A stretch of 64,000 nt of DNA. Source: Methylocella sp. (GTDB lineage: Bacteria; Pseudomonadota; Alphaproteobacteria; Rhizobiales; Beijerinckiaceae). Location of the stretch: the NCBI GenBank assembly GCA_037200525.1, contig JBBCGG010000001.1, positions 2,398,501 through 2,462,500 of the forward strand. Reading direction: 5' to 3'. Positions 51,338 to 60,580 of the stretch are shown here, in pieces. The first letter of the stretch is position 1. Each line of letters starts with the position of its first letter. The translations under genes were made by a program, and so were the position numbers. The notes beneath the pieces are model-generated. The model did not search any database. It was not told the DNA's origin and worked only from the letters and a program-made list of their open reading frames with translations.

Positions 51338-51387
51338 GATTCATCGAACTTGGAGCCGCTTTGCAGCTTCAGGAAACTGACGCTGAT

Positions 51388-51461
51388 GCGGGTGTAGCTC
51401 AATGGTAGAGCAGCAGCCTTCCAAGCTGAATACGAGGGTTCGATTCCCTTCACCCGCTCCA
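51388..51461 (+). tRNA. tRNA-Gly (anticodon TCC)
   Basis: The acceptor strands GCGGGTG (51388-51394) and CACCCGC (51451-51457) pair fully, followed by T and an encoded CCA (51459-51461). The D arm TAGCTCAATGGTAGAGC, the anticodon loop CTTCCAA with TCC at 51420-51422, and the T arm AGGGTTCGATTCCCT are all present. The 74-base length is normal for bacterial tRNA-Gly. No integrase or duplicated 3' end is seen next to it, so it is not an evident element attachment site. Confidence 0.96.
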
Positions 51462-51596
51462 GAGTTTTCAGATACTTACGTTTCTTCGTTCGGAATCGCC
51501 GGGCTTACGGTTCGGAACCAGTTTCAATTTTGTTCCGGCGCGGCCTCCTTTGAGGCGCCGCCGCTGGCGGCCAACGCAACGCCAGTTTGATGAACG

Positions 51597-52676
51597 ATGC
51601 CCAATCCGGAAATTAGAATAGAGACAGCCGGCCATTGCGGCGTCATTACGCTCGATCGTCCTGAAGCGCTCAATGCGCTCACTCTGACGATGGTCCGGGC
51701 TATCGCCTGCGCGCTCGACTCCTGGGAAAATGATCCCGCCGTTCGCTGCGTCCTCATCAGGGGCGCGGGAAGCCGCGCGTTTTGCGCCGGGGCCGACATC
51801 AGGATTTTATACCAGCTGGGAAGGACAGGGCAGGGCGCCGAACAACTTGCTTTCCTGCGGGAGGAATATCTTCTCAATCGCCGCATCAAGTTCTACCCCA
51901 AGCCCTATGTCGCTCTGGCGGATGGAATCGTCATGGGCGGCGGCGCGGGCCTATCTGTGCATGGCGCGCATTGCGTGGCGGGCGATACGTTCACTTTCGC
52001 CATGCCGGAAGTGCGAATCGGATTTTTCCCCGACGTTGGAGCGACTTTTTTTCTGCCGCGTCTGCCTGGCAAGGCGGGCGTCTACCTCGCACTGACGGGC
52101 GAGCGCATAGATTGCGGCGATGCGATCGCGCTGGGGCTCGCCAGCGCCTACGTCCCGTCATCCCGGCATGCGACGCTCACTCAGAGACTGATCGACGGCG
52201 AGGATCCAGCAGCCGCGATTGCGGCGGAAAGCGCGCCGCCGCCGCCTTCATCGCTGACCGGACAAAGGCATTTTATCGATGGCTGTTTCGCCGGGGGAAC
52301 GGTTCCAGCGATCCTCGAGGCGATTGATGGAGCCGTCTGCGGCGGATCGGAGTTCGCTCGCGCGGCCTACGCCACGATCCGTTCGAAATCGCCGACGAGT
52401 CTTGCCATCGCGCTCCGACAAATGCAGATTGACGGTAAGCTCGACCTCGATGAGGCCCTGCGCGCCGAATTCCGCATAGCTGCGCGCCTCGTCAAGAGCG
52501 CCGATTTTTATGAGGGGGTCCGCGCGACCCTCATCGACAAGGATTTCCGCCCGCAATGGAGTCCGGCGGAAATCAATGCAGTCAAACCGGCTGACATTGA
52601 CGCTTATTTCGCGCCCCTTCTGTATCGTTCTGAAGGGGAGGAGCTGGAGTTTCCCGGGCTGGCCGTTAACCGATGA
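51597..52676 (+). CDS. enoyl-CoA hydratase/isomerase family protein, HIBYL-CoA hydrolase type
   Basis: A 359-residue crotonase-fold protein. VITLDRPEALNALTLTMVRA opens the fold. FCAGADIRILYQLG and GIVMGGGAGLSVHGAHCVAG form the oxyanion-hole loops, and FAMPEVRIGFFPDVGATFFL is the catalytic segment. The long C-terminal extension (FARAAYATIRSKSPTSLAIA, LRAEFRIAARLV) with this length matches ECH_2-type 3-hydroxyisobutyryl-CoA hydrolases of valine degradation rather than simple hydratases. Other valine-pathway genes are not seen nearby. The stop overlaps the DUF6163 start (ATGA). Confidence 0.88.
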   Translation: MPNPEIRIETAGHCGVITLDRPEALNALTLTMVRAIACALDSWENDPAVRCVLIRGAGSRAFCAGADIRILYQLGRTGQGAEQLAFLREEYLLNRRIKFYPKPYVALADGIVMGGGAGLSVHGAHCVAGDTFTFAMPEVRIGFFPDVGATFFLPRLPGKAGVYLALTGERIDCGDAIALGLASAYVPSSRHATLTQRLIDGEDPAAAIAAESAPPPPSSLTGQRHFIDGCFAGGTVPAILEAIDGAVCGGSEFARAAYATIRSKSPTSLAIALRQMQIDGKLDLDEALRAEFRIAARLVKSADFYEGVRATLIDKDFRPQWSPAEINAVKPADIDAYFAPLLYRSEGEELEFPGLAVNR

Positions 52677-53155
52677 AATTTTTGAAAGGCCTCGACAGAA
52701 AAACGGAGCGCGCCGATTCCGGCGCCGCAATCCGGCTTGGCGACGGCGGTCGCGAACTTGGCGAAGGCGTCTCTTGGGGCCTGATCCTCGTGCTTTTCAT
52801 GCGTTTGCTGGCGCTGCTCTGGGTCTTTCAGGGATTGACCCAATGGGGCGCGATTTTGCTGCCGCGGCAGGCTTTGCTTGAGAACGTGACGCCGATATGG
52901 GGCGCGGCAGTGATTTTTTTCGCAATCATCGATCTCGTCGCGGCGGTCGGCCTCTGGCTTGCGACGCCCTGGGGCGGCGTGCTTTGGCTGTTTGGAGCCG
53001 TCGCACAAATCGTCGTCGCTCTCGCAATCCGGTCTTTTTTCAATATGGCTTGGATCGCCGTCAATTGCGTCTTGATCGTCGCCTATTTTGTCCTGACTTG
53101 GCAGGCGGTCCAATCCGGTGCAACTTTTAAAATGCGGAAGCGGCGTTTGATTTGA
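52673..53155 (+). CDS. DUF6163 family membrane protein
   Basis: A 160-residue protein with about four membrane helices (SWGLILVLFMRLLALLWVFQ, WGAAVIFFAIIDLVAAVGLW, GVLWLFGAVAQIVVALAI, WIAVNCVLIVAYFVLTW). This is the DUF6163 pattern, usually found next to ppk in Hyphomicrobiales. The function is unknown. It is coupled to the upstream hydrolase gene by a 4-base overlap and followed by a strong hairpin. Confidence 0.82.
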   Translation: MKFLKGLDRKTERADSGAAIRLGDGGRELGEGVSWGLILVLFMRLLALLWVFQGLTQWGAILLPRQALLENVTPIWGAAVIFFAIIDLVAAVGLWLATPWGGVLWLFGAVAQIVVALAIRSFFNMAWIAVNCVLIVAYFVLTWQAVQSGATFKMRKRRLI

Positions 53156-53158
53156 GCT

Positions 53159-53181
53159 ATCGCGAGCAGCTTGCTCGCGAT
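53159..53181 (+). terminator. perfect 10-bp hairpin between DUF6163 and ppk
   Basis: ATCGCGAGCA and TGCTCGCGAT form a perfect 10-bp stem with a 3-base loop, starting 4 bases after the DUF6163 stop. No T-run follows, so it may be a Rho-dependent or attenuating hairpin, an mRNA 3'-end stabiliser or a protein-binding palindrome rather than a classical terminator. Confidence 0.5.
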
Positions 53182-53222
53182 CCGTTAATAGATGAAGCGC
53201 GGTCACGCTGGCGTCATGAAGA

Positions 53223-55655
53223 ATGGCGAAATTCCAGTCATATTTGAACGAGGAGGCTATATTGAGCTCGCAGGCGGATCGCCCCAATCCTGTCGAAGTC
53301 AAACGTGCGACCGAGTCGCAACGCGTTGCAAAGCAGAACGCGGGCGTCGCAGCCGACCGCAAAGAGCCAGCTTCCAAAGAACCAGCTTCCTCGGAGAAGA
53401 TCGCTCAGCCCGTTCTCAACGCCGGATCGGCTTTGCGCGCCGAGAAGATCGCCCTCGAGGCGTCCTCCGCTGGCGCGGCTTCGCTCGCGGACGAATCCGG
53501 CGTCTTCCCAGAAACGGCCGCCGACCTCTCGCAATCGCCGCACCGCTTCATCAATCGCGAACTGTCGTGGCTCGAATTCAATCGGCGGGTCTTGCAGGAA
53601 GCCTCCAATCGCAATCATCCGCTGCTCGAGCAATTGCGCTTCCTCTCGATCTCGGCCACCAATCTCGATGAATTTTTCATGGTCCGCGTCGCTGGCTTGC
53701 GCGGTCAGTTGCGCGCCGGCGTTGCGATCCTCTCGGAGGATGGACTGACGCCGCCCGAGCAGCTTGCTCGCATCCGCGAGCGCGTCACTCTTCTGACGGT
53801 GGAGCAGCAGCGCCGCTGGCGTGAGCTCCGCGTAGAACTCGACGACGCAGGAATAAAACTGGTCGACCCGTCCGAACTGAGCGAGGCTGAAAAGGCCTGG
53901 CTCGAGCAGCATTTTCTATCGCATATCTTTCCAGTGTTGACGCCGCTGGCCATTGACCCCGCGCATCCTTTCCCGTTCATCCCGAATTTCGGCTTTACCA
54001 TCGCGCTGGAGTTGATTGGACCAACAGACAGCAAAAACTCCAAAGCTCTCATTCGCCTGCCGGCCAAGATCCAGCGCTTCATTCGCCTGCCGGACGGTCC
54101 CATCGACAAAAATCAACGCTTCGTGGCGCTCGAAAGCGCGATCGGCTTATTCACGCAAAGCCTGTTTCCCGGCTATCACGTGCGTGGACTGGGGCTCTTC
54201 CGGGTCATTCGCGACAGCGATCTCGAAGTCGAGGAGGAGGCCGAGGATCTCGTGCTTTTGTTCGAAAGCGCTCTGAAACGCCGCCGTCTCGGCTCGGTCA
54301 TCAGGCTTGAATTCGACAGCATCATGCCGGAAGAGTTGCGCACTTTCGTCGCCGAGGAACTCGACGTCGTGCCGGAGGAAGTCTTTATCCTCGATGGAAT
54401 GCTGGCCCTGAATGAACTGTCCGAACTCGTCGGCCTCGATCGGCCCGAGCTCAAGTTCAAACCCTATAATCCGCGATTTCCAGAGCGTCTGCGCGATAAT
54501 GGCGGCGATTGTTTCGCCACCATCAAGCAGAAAGACCTCGTCGTTCACCACCCCTATGAATCCTTCGACGTCGTGGTTCAGTTTCTCAACCAGGCCGCCG
54601 CTGATCCCAATGTCGTCGCCATCAAGCAGACGCTCTATCGCACCTCCTCGGACAGTCCGATCGTGCGCGCCCTCATTGAGGCGGCGGAAGCGGGTAAGTC
54701 GGTCACGGCGCTAGTGGAGCTCAAGGCGCGTTTTGACGAAGCGGCCAATATCCGCTGGGCGCGCGATCTCGAGCGCGCCGGCGTGCAGGTTGTTTTCGGC
54801 TTCATCGAATTGAAGACGCACGCCAAATTGTCCATGGTCGTTCGACGCGAGAGCGGCGGACTGACGACCTACTGTCATGTCGGCACAGGTAATTATCACC
54901 CCGTCACGGCGAAGATCTACACCGACATCTCGTTCTTCACCGCCGATCCCGCGATTGGCAGGGATATCTCGCGTATCTTCAACTACATCACCGGCTACGC
55001 GGAGCCGGCCCGCCTCGAACTCATGGCGGTTTCGCCGATTTCGCTGAAAGCGCGTCTGCTCCAGCACATCGCGGAGGAAATCGCCTTCGTGAAGGCCGGC
55101 AAGCCGGGCGCAATCTGGGCGAAATGCAATTCTCTCGTCGACCCTGAAATCATCGACGCTTTTTACGAGGCGAGCCGCGCCGGCGTCAAAATCGATCTCG
55201 TCGTCCGCGGAATCTGCTGCCTGCGGCCGGGAGTGCAGGGGCTTTCCGAAAACATCCGGGCCAAATCGATCATCGGCCGCTTCCTCGAGCATGCGCGGGT
55301 CTATTGCTTCGGAGGCGGTCACGACCTGCCGCATCCGAAGGCGCATGTCTATATTTCTTCCGCCGATCTGATGCAGCGCAATCTCGACCGGCGCGTCGAG
55401 GTCATGGCGCCGATCCTCAATCCGACCGTGCATGAGCAGATCCTCGATCAAATCATGGTCGCCAATCTGATCGACAATCAGCAAAGCTATAGGGTCTTGC
55501 CGGATGGCTCCAGCGCGCGCATACATGCGCCGCCGAACGAAGAACCGTTCAACGCCCATTCCTACTTCATGACGAACCCGAGTCTGTCCGGTCGTGGCAA
55601 ATCTCTCAAAACGTCAAGTCCCAAAACCCTCTTCAAGCGGCTGGAGAGCCGCTGA
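53223..55655 (+). CDS. ppk1: polyphosphate kinase 1
   Basis: An 810-residue protein from the ATG at 53223. An in-frame TTG at 53262, preceded by AGGAGG at 53251-53256, is an attractive alternative start. A low-complexity N-terminus of about 100 residues precedes the PPK1 core: [85 protein letters not shown] and the catalytic-His segment [20 protein letters not shown]. It reversibly polymerises ATP-derived phosphate into polyphosphate. ppx follows directly, the usual pairing. Confidence 0.95.
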   Translation: MAKFQSYLNEEAILSSQADRPNPVEVKRATESQRVAKQNAGVAADRKEPASKEPASSEKIAQPVLNAGSALRAEKIALEASSAGAASLADESGVFPETAADLSQSPHRFINRELSWLEFNRRVLQEASNRNHPLLEQLRFLSISATNLDEFFMVRVAGLRGQLRAGVAILSEDGLTPPEQLARIRERVTLLTVEQQRRWRELRVELDDAGIKLVDPSELSEAEKAWLEQHFLSHIFPVLTPLAIDPAHPFPFIPNFGFTIALELIGPTDSKNSKALIRLPAKIQRFIRLPDGPIDKNQRFVALESAIGLFTQSLFPGYHVRGLGLFRVIRDSDLEVEEEAEDLVLLFESALKRRRLGSVIRLEFDSIMPEELRTFVAEELDVVPEEVFILDGMLALNELSELVGLDRPELKFKPYNPRFPERLRDNGGDCFATIKQKDLVVHHPYESFDVVVQFLNQAAADPNVVAIKQTLYRTSSDSPIVRALIEAAEAGKSVTALVELKARFDEAANIRWARDLERAGVQVVFGFIELKTHAKLSMVVRRESGGLTTYCHVGTGNYHPVTAKIYTDISFFTADPAIGRDISRIFNYITGYAEPARLELMAVSPISLKARLLQHIAEEIAFVKAGKPGAIWAKCNSLVDPEIIDAFYEASRAGVKIDLVVRGICCLRPGVQGLSENIRAKSIIGRFLEHARVYCFGGGHDLPHPKAHVYISSADLMQRNLDRRVEVMAPILNPTVHEQILDQIMVANLIDNQQSYRVLPDGSSARIHAPPNEEPFNAHSYFMTNPSLSGRGKSLKTSSPKTLFKRLESR

Positions 55656-55662
55656 ACCGCCC

Positions 55663-57180
55663 ATGCCCGAAGACCATTCAGGCGTTGCGCCGGACGATCC
55701 GATAAAGCAGCCGGTCGCAATCATCGACATTGGCTCGAACTCGGTTCGTCTTGTCGCCTATGAGAGTCTTAGCCGTTCGCCGCGGCAGATCTTCAATGAA
55801 AAATCTCTCTGCGCGCTCGGCAATGGCGTTGCTACGACGGGCCGGCTGCCGAAGGGCGGCATGGAGAAGGCGCTCGCGGCGCTGCGTCGATTCAGGGTGA
55901 TGAACGACCTGCTTAAAGTTGGGGAGTTGCATGTTCTGGCGACCGCTGCGGCGCGCGACGCCTCGAACGGCCCTGAATTCCTTGAGGCGGCGACGCAAGC
56001 GATAGGCGCGCCGATCGACCTATTGTCAGGAGATCGCGAGGCGGAGCTGTCGGCGCTTGGCGTCATCTCGGGAATCAACAAGCCCGACGGCGTCGTCGGC
56101 GACCTCGGCGGCGGCTCCCTCGAACTCATCGACGTCAAAGGCTCCCAGCTTAGCAAAGGCGCGACCTTGCCGCTCGGCGGCCTCACCCTGATGGACGCTT
56201 CAAACAACTCGACCCGCGCCGCCATGAAAATCGTGCGCGAGGCCCTCGCCGATTCGCGCATTGTCGAACGGCTCGCCGGGCGCACCTTCTATGCGGTTGG
56301 CGGCACCTGGCGGGCGCTCGCCAAGCTGCACATGAGCCAACGCAATTACCCGCTGACCGTGATGCATGGCTACATCATACCGGCGCGGGACGCCGCCGAT
56401 TTCGCCGGTCTTGTCGAGCGGGTCAATACCGACACCCTGATGTCGATCGAGTCAGTGAGTTCGGGCCGCCGGCCGCTGCTTCCCTATGGCGCGGTCGTGC
56501 TGGAGGAGATCATTCGCCGCGCGCAGCCGAAAGAGATCATGATTTCCACGGCCGGCGTGCGGGAAGGGCTGCTTTATGAAAAGCTCGATTTAGAGCAGCG
56601 GCGGCAGGATCCGCTCATCGTCGCGGCGGCCGAAGCCAATTCCCTGCTTGCGCGCGCGCCGCGTCATGCCGATGATCTCCGCGCCTGGACCGACCGTTTC
56701 ATGAAATCCTCGCATCTGGAGGAAACGTCTGAGGAAAGGCGGTTGCGTCACGCCGCTTGCCTGCTGGCGGATGTGAACTGGCGCGCTCATCCGGACTATC
56801 GCGCCGAGGAGGGGCTCAACCTCGTCGAGAACATGGCCTTGACCGGCGTTGATCACCCCGGCCGGTCATTTCTCGCATTGACCATTTCCTATCGCTATCT
56901 TGGCCTTGACGAAGACGTCAGTCCGCAACTCCGCACGCTGGTGTCTTCGCGAATGCTCGACAGGGCGCGCATTCTGGCCGCGTCGGCCCGCCTTGCTTAT
57001 CTCGTCTCCGCCGCCATGCCCGATGTTTTGCCGCGCGCGCCGGTTGCCTGCGTCGCCAACAAGGTAGTCTTGACGCTCCCGGCCGATCTCGCCGATCTTG
57101 TCAGCGACAGGCTATACAACCGTCTGAAGCAGCTGGCGCGGCTCATCGGGCGCGAGCCAGTCGTCTCGATCGCCGGGTGA
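55663..57180 (+). CDS. ppx: exopolyphosphatase / GppA-family phosphatase
   Basis: A 505-residue protein from the ATG at 55663, 7 bases after the ppk stop; the frame open from 55594 is a ppk shadow. ASKHA-fold motifs: VAIIDIGSNSVRLVAYE near the N-terminus, TAAARDASNGPEFLEAA, GVVGDLGGGSLELIDVK and FYAVGGTWRALAKLH. A C-terminal HD-like helical part follows. It hydrolyses polyphosphate from the end, opposing ppk1, or acts on pppGpp. Convergent with rnd. Confidence 0.94.
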   Translation: MPEDHSGVAPDDPIKQPVAIIDIGSNSVRLVAYESLSRSPRQIFNEKSLCALGNGVATTGRLPKGGMEKALAALRRFRVMNDLLKVGELHVLATAAARDASNGPEFLEAATQAIGAPIDLLSGDREAELSALGVISGINKPDGVVGDLGGGSLELIDVKGSQLSKGATLPLGGLTLMDASNNSTRAAMKIVREALADSRIVERLAGRTFYAVGGTWRALAKLHMSQRNYPLTVMHGYIIPARDAADFAGLVERVNTDTLMSIESVSSGRRPLLPYGAVVLEEIIRRAQPKEIMISTAGVREGLLYEKLDLEQRRQDPLIVAAAEANSLLARAPRHADDLRAWTDRFMKSSHLEETSEERRLRHAACLLADVNWRAHPDYRAEEGLNLVENMALTGVDHPGRSFLALTISYRYLGLDEDVSPQLRTLVSSRMLDRARILAASARLAYLVSAAMPDVLPRAPVACVANKVVLTLPADLADLVSDRLYNRLKQLARLIGREPVVSIAG

Positions 57181-57206
57181 GCGCATAAGCCCGGACCGGG
57201 AGGCAA

Positions 57207-58385
57207 TTATTCCGCGGCTTTCTCGCGCGGCTCGGCCTCTTGCCATTCGAGGGTGACAACCCGGCCCTGTTCGACGGTCAGCGCCAGACGGCCATATTTC
57301 AATTCCAGCGCCTTTGCGCCGAATAATTCGCGTCGCCAACCGCTTAAAGCCGCGACCTTGGCGTCGTCCTCCGCGGCGATGGCTTCGAGATCCTCGACCG
57401 TCGCAATCATTTTGGTTGCGACGCCGTGACTCTCGCTGACATGGCGCAGCAGCACTTTCAACAATTCGACCGTTGCGCCATTGCCGCCGGAACGCCGTTC
57501 GCGATCCAGCTTCGGCAGGGTTTTGGGGTCGCGAGCAAGGCCTCGCTCGATCGCCGCAAGAATATCGACGCCCCCGCGCGAGCGCTCCATGCCGCGCGGA
57601 AAAGCGCGCAAATTGCCCAGGGCGTCCGCCGTTCGGGGCGCGGCAAGCACCAGCTCGATAAGAACATCATCCTTGAGCACCCGCGAACGCGGCACATCGC
57701 GCGCCTGCGCCTCGGCTTCGCGCCATGCGGCCACCTCCATCAGCACGCCGAGATCGCGCGGCTTCCGCACCCGGTTTCGGAAGCGCTCCCAGGCATTATC
57801 TGGATGCTGCTCGTAAGTTGACGCCGAAGTCAGCAGCGCCATCTCATCGCTGAGCCAGGGAAGCCTGCCTGTCTCCTCCAGCTTCTGGCCCAGGAACACG
57901 TAGATGTCGCGCAGATAGGTGACGTCGGCGATGGCGTAATCGACCTGCGCCGGCAGCAGCGGGCGCCGCGACCAATCCGTAAACCGCGACGATTTATCCA
58001 GAGTAACCTTGGCGATGGTCTGAACGAGATCGCCATAGGAGATTTGATCGCCGAACCCGCAGACCATGGCGGCGACTTGCGTGTCGAACAGCGGGGCAGG
58101 GATAATCTTAGCCAGATTCCAAATGATTTCAATATCTTGTCTGGCGGCGTGAAACACTTTTGTGAGCTTGGGATCAGCCATCAGCTCGAAAAAAGGCGTC
58201 AAATCGAGCCCTTCCGCCATGGCGTCGATGGCGATTGCTTCCTCGGGCGAGGCGAGCTGGACGACGCAGAGCCACGGCCAGAAGGTCGTTTCCCGCAAAA
58301 ATTCGGTGTCGACCGTTACGAAGGGGTGCGTCGCGAGGCGTCGGCAGACCTCCGCTAGGGATTGCGTTGTCGAAATAAGGCTCAT
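57207..58385 (-). CDS. rnd: ribonuclease D
   Basis: A 392-residue DEDDy 3'-5' exoribonuclease. Motifs: [20 protein letters not shown] (Asp, Glu), [16 protein letters not shown] (Asp), and [18 protein letters not shown] (Tyr, Asp). An HRDC domain follows at about 205-285 ([26 protein letters not shown]), with a second helical part toward the end. RNase D trims tRNA and other small RNA 3' ends. Convergent with ppx, 26 bases apart. Confidence 0.95.
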   Translation of the reverse strand: MSLISTTQSLAEVCRRLATHPFVTVDTEFLRETTFWPWLCVVQLASPEEAIAIDAMAEGLDLTPFFELMADPKLTKVFHAARQDIEIIWNLAKIIPAPLFDTQVAAMVCGFGDQISYGDLVQTIAKVTLDKSSRFTDWSRRPLLPAQVDYAIADVTYLRDIYVFLGQKLEETGRLPWLSDEMALLTSASTYEQHPDNAWERFRNRVRKPRDLGVLMEVAAWREAEAQARDVPRSRVLKDDVLIELVLAAPRTADALGNLRAFPRGMERSRGGVDILAAIERGLARDPKTLPKLDRERRSGGNGATVELLKVLLRHVSESHGVATKMIATVEDLEAIAAEDDAKVAALSGWRRELFGAKALELKYGRLALTVEQGRVVTLEWQEAEPREKAAE

Positions 58386-58483
58386 ATTCGCTCAATAAAG
58401 CAAAGCCGCGCAGGCGCCTATAGGCACAAACGCGGTTCGTTCGGCCTTCGCCTCGCGCCCTGCGGGAGGTTGCGGCAGACCTC

Positions 58484-58554
58484 GCGGCCTTCGCAGAGGC
58501 GCGCCTTGACATAATCCCCGGCCCATGCGGTTCTCCGCGCTCCGCGAAGGCCGC
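58484..58554. repeat. 11-bp inverted repeat upstream of aspS
   Basis: GCGGCCTTCGC (58484-58494) is exactly inverted as GCGAAGGCCGC (58544-58554) with 49 bases between. TTGACA (58506-58511) lies inside the loop and could be the aspS -35, but no good -10 is seen at 16-18 bases. Confidence 0.5.
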
Positions 58555-58597
58555 AAGGCTTCATCGCCCATGGCTTTGACCTCTTTCACGTGATGAG

Positions 58598-60406
58598 ATG
58601 ATGCACCGCTACCGTTCCCATACTTGCGGCGACCTGCGCGAGGCGCTGGCCAACGAAACGATCCGACTGTCTGGCTGGTGTCATCGCGTTCGCGATCATG
58701 GCGGCGTGCTGTTCATTGATCTGCGCGACCACTACGGCGTCACCCAATGCGTGGTCGACCCCGATTCCAATGCTTTCGCGCTCGCCGAGAAATTGCGCTC
58801 CGAATGGGTGATTCGCGTCGACGGCGTCGTGCGCCACCGTCCCGCCGGCACCGAAAACGCAGAAATGCCGACCGGCCTGATCGAAGTCTATGTGACGGAA
58901 ATCGAGGTTCTTGGACCCGCCGCCGAATTGCCGGTTCCCGTCTTCGGCGACCAGAATTATCCCGAAGACATGCGGTTGCGCTATCGTTTCCTCGATCTTC
59001 GGCGGGACAAGCTGCATCAGAACATTATGTTGCGCGGAAAAGTCATCGACTCGCTGCGCGCGCGCATGAAAACGCAAGGCTTTTTCGAGTTTCAGACGCC
59101 GATCCTTACCGCGTCGAGCCCGGAAGGCGCGCGCGATTTCCTGGTGCCCTCACGTCTCCACCCTGGAAAATTCTACGCTTTGCCGCAGGCGCCGCAGCAA
59201 TTCAAACAGCTGCTCATGGTGGCGGGTTTCGATCGCTATTTCCAGATCGCGCCCTGTTTCCGCGACGAGGATCTGCGCGCCGATCGAAGCCTTGAATTCT
59301 ACCAGCTCGATATCGAGATGAGCTTCGTCACGCAAGAGGATGTTTTCGTTACAGTTGAGCCGGTTCTGCGCGGCATATTCGAGGAATTCAGCGAAGGCTT
59401 TGCGGTGACGCAGAAATTCGCGAGAATTCCCTATGCCGAGGCGATGCTGAAATATGGTTCGGACAAGCCGGATCTGCGCAATCCCCTGATAATCTCGGAT
59501 GTTACAGAAGAATTTTCGCGCGACGATGTAAGCTTTAACGCTTTCAAAAACGTCATCAAAGCAGGTGGCGTCGTGCGCGCCATCCCAGCGACCGGCGCAG
59601 CCGCGCAGCCGCGCTCTTTCTTCGACAAGCTCAATGATTGGGCGAAAGGCGAGGGCGCCGCGGGGCTCGGCTATGTGATTTTTGAGGGCGAGGCCGACGC
59701 GCTTGTCGGCAAAGGCCCGATCGCCAAATTTTTGCCCGCGGATGTGCAGCGAAGCATCGCGGCGAAGGCGGGCCTCAAAGCTGGCGACGCCGTGTTCTTC
59801 GCGTGCGATCAGGAGGAAAAGGCCGCAAAACTCGCCGGAGCCGCTCGTTTGCGCATCGGCGCGGAGTTGAAGCTGTCGAATACAGGCGTTTTCGAATTTT
59901 GCTGGATCGTCGATTTCCCGATGTACGAATGGAACGAGGACGAAAAGCGGATCGATTTTTCGCATAACCCCTTTTCAATGCCCAATTTCGATCATGACGC
60001 GTTCCTCGCGCTCGACCCATCAGACAAAAAGACCATTCTCGGCATAAACGCCTTCCAATATGACATTGTCTGCAACGGCTACGAATTATCCTCTGGCGCG
60101 ATCCGCAATCATCGTCCCGACATCATGCGCAAGGCCTTCGCGCTTGCTGGATATGATGAGCAGGTGCTGGAGCAGAAATTCGGCGGAATGTATCGAGCGT
60201 TCCAATTTGGCGCGCCGCCGCATGGCGGAATAGCGCCCGGCATTGATCGCATCGTCATGTTGCTGGCGGCTGAAGAAAATTTGCGCGAGATCGTGGCGTT
60301 TCCGATGAACCAGCGCGGCGAAGATCTGCTGCTCGACGCGCCCTCCGACGTCTCCTTGAAGCAGTTGCGCGAATTGCACATCCGGCTGAACTTGCCGGAG
60401 AAATAG
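58598..60406 (+). CDS. aspS: aspartyl-tRNA synthetase
   Basis: A 602-residue bacterial-type class IIb synthetase; the second ATG at 58601 is equally possible. The N-terminal OB-fold anticodon domain ([20 protein letters not shown]) is followed by motif 1 in the [14 protein letters not shown] region, motif 2 [20 protein letters not shown], a bacterial GAD insert (about 290-420) and motif 3 [20 protein letters not shown]. It charges tRNA-Asp. It stands alone, with about 210 bases to the divergent rnd and 174 to the next gene. Confidence 0.97.
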   Translation: MMHRYRSHTCGDLREALANETIRLSGWCHRVRDHGGVLFIDLRDHYGVTQCVVDPDSNAFALAEKLRSEWVIRVDGVVRHRPAGTENAEMPTGLIEVYVTEIEVLGPAAELPVPVFGDQNYPEDMRLRYRFLDLRRDKLHQNIMLRGKVIDSLRARMKTQGFFEFQTPILTASSPEGARDFLVPSRLHPGKFYALPQAPQQFKQLLMVAGFDRYFQIAPCFRDEDLRADRSLEFYQLDIEMSFVTQEDVFVTVEPVLRGIFEEFSEGFAVTQKFARIPYAEAMLKYGSDKPDLRNPLIISDVTEEFSRDDVSFNAFKNVIKAGGVVRAIPATGAAAQPRSFFDKLNDWAKGEGAAGLGYVIFEGEADALVGKGPIAKFLPADVQRSIAAKAGLKAGDAVFFACDQEEKAAKLAGAARLRIGAELKLSNTGVFEFCWIVDFPMYEWNEDEKRIDFSHNPFSMPNFDHDAFLALDPSDKKTILGINAFQYDIVCNGYELSSGAIRNHRPDIMRKAFALAGYDEQVLEQKFGGMYRAFQFGAPPHGGIAPGIDRIVMLLAAEENLREIVAFPMNQRGEDLLLDAPSDVSLKQLRELHIRLNLPEK

Positions 60407-60580
60407 AGCGGCGCTTGGGCGACTCCGCGATTGTGATTAAAAGTGAGGCGCCTGCTCGATAACCGAAGCTATCGCCCGCAGCGAATGATTGCTATTCTTC
60501 GCGCGGGCCTGTTGGCGGCTTGAAGTCTTGCAGGCGCTCTGCGGAAGACGGGCCGGACCGTAGCAATCGGATCAGCATCT

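Noticed and set aside
51388-51461. tRNA-Gly as an integration site of the island
   Set aside because: The island is 32 kb away, the tRNA is intact, and there is no integrase or duplicated tRNA 3' end next to it.
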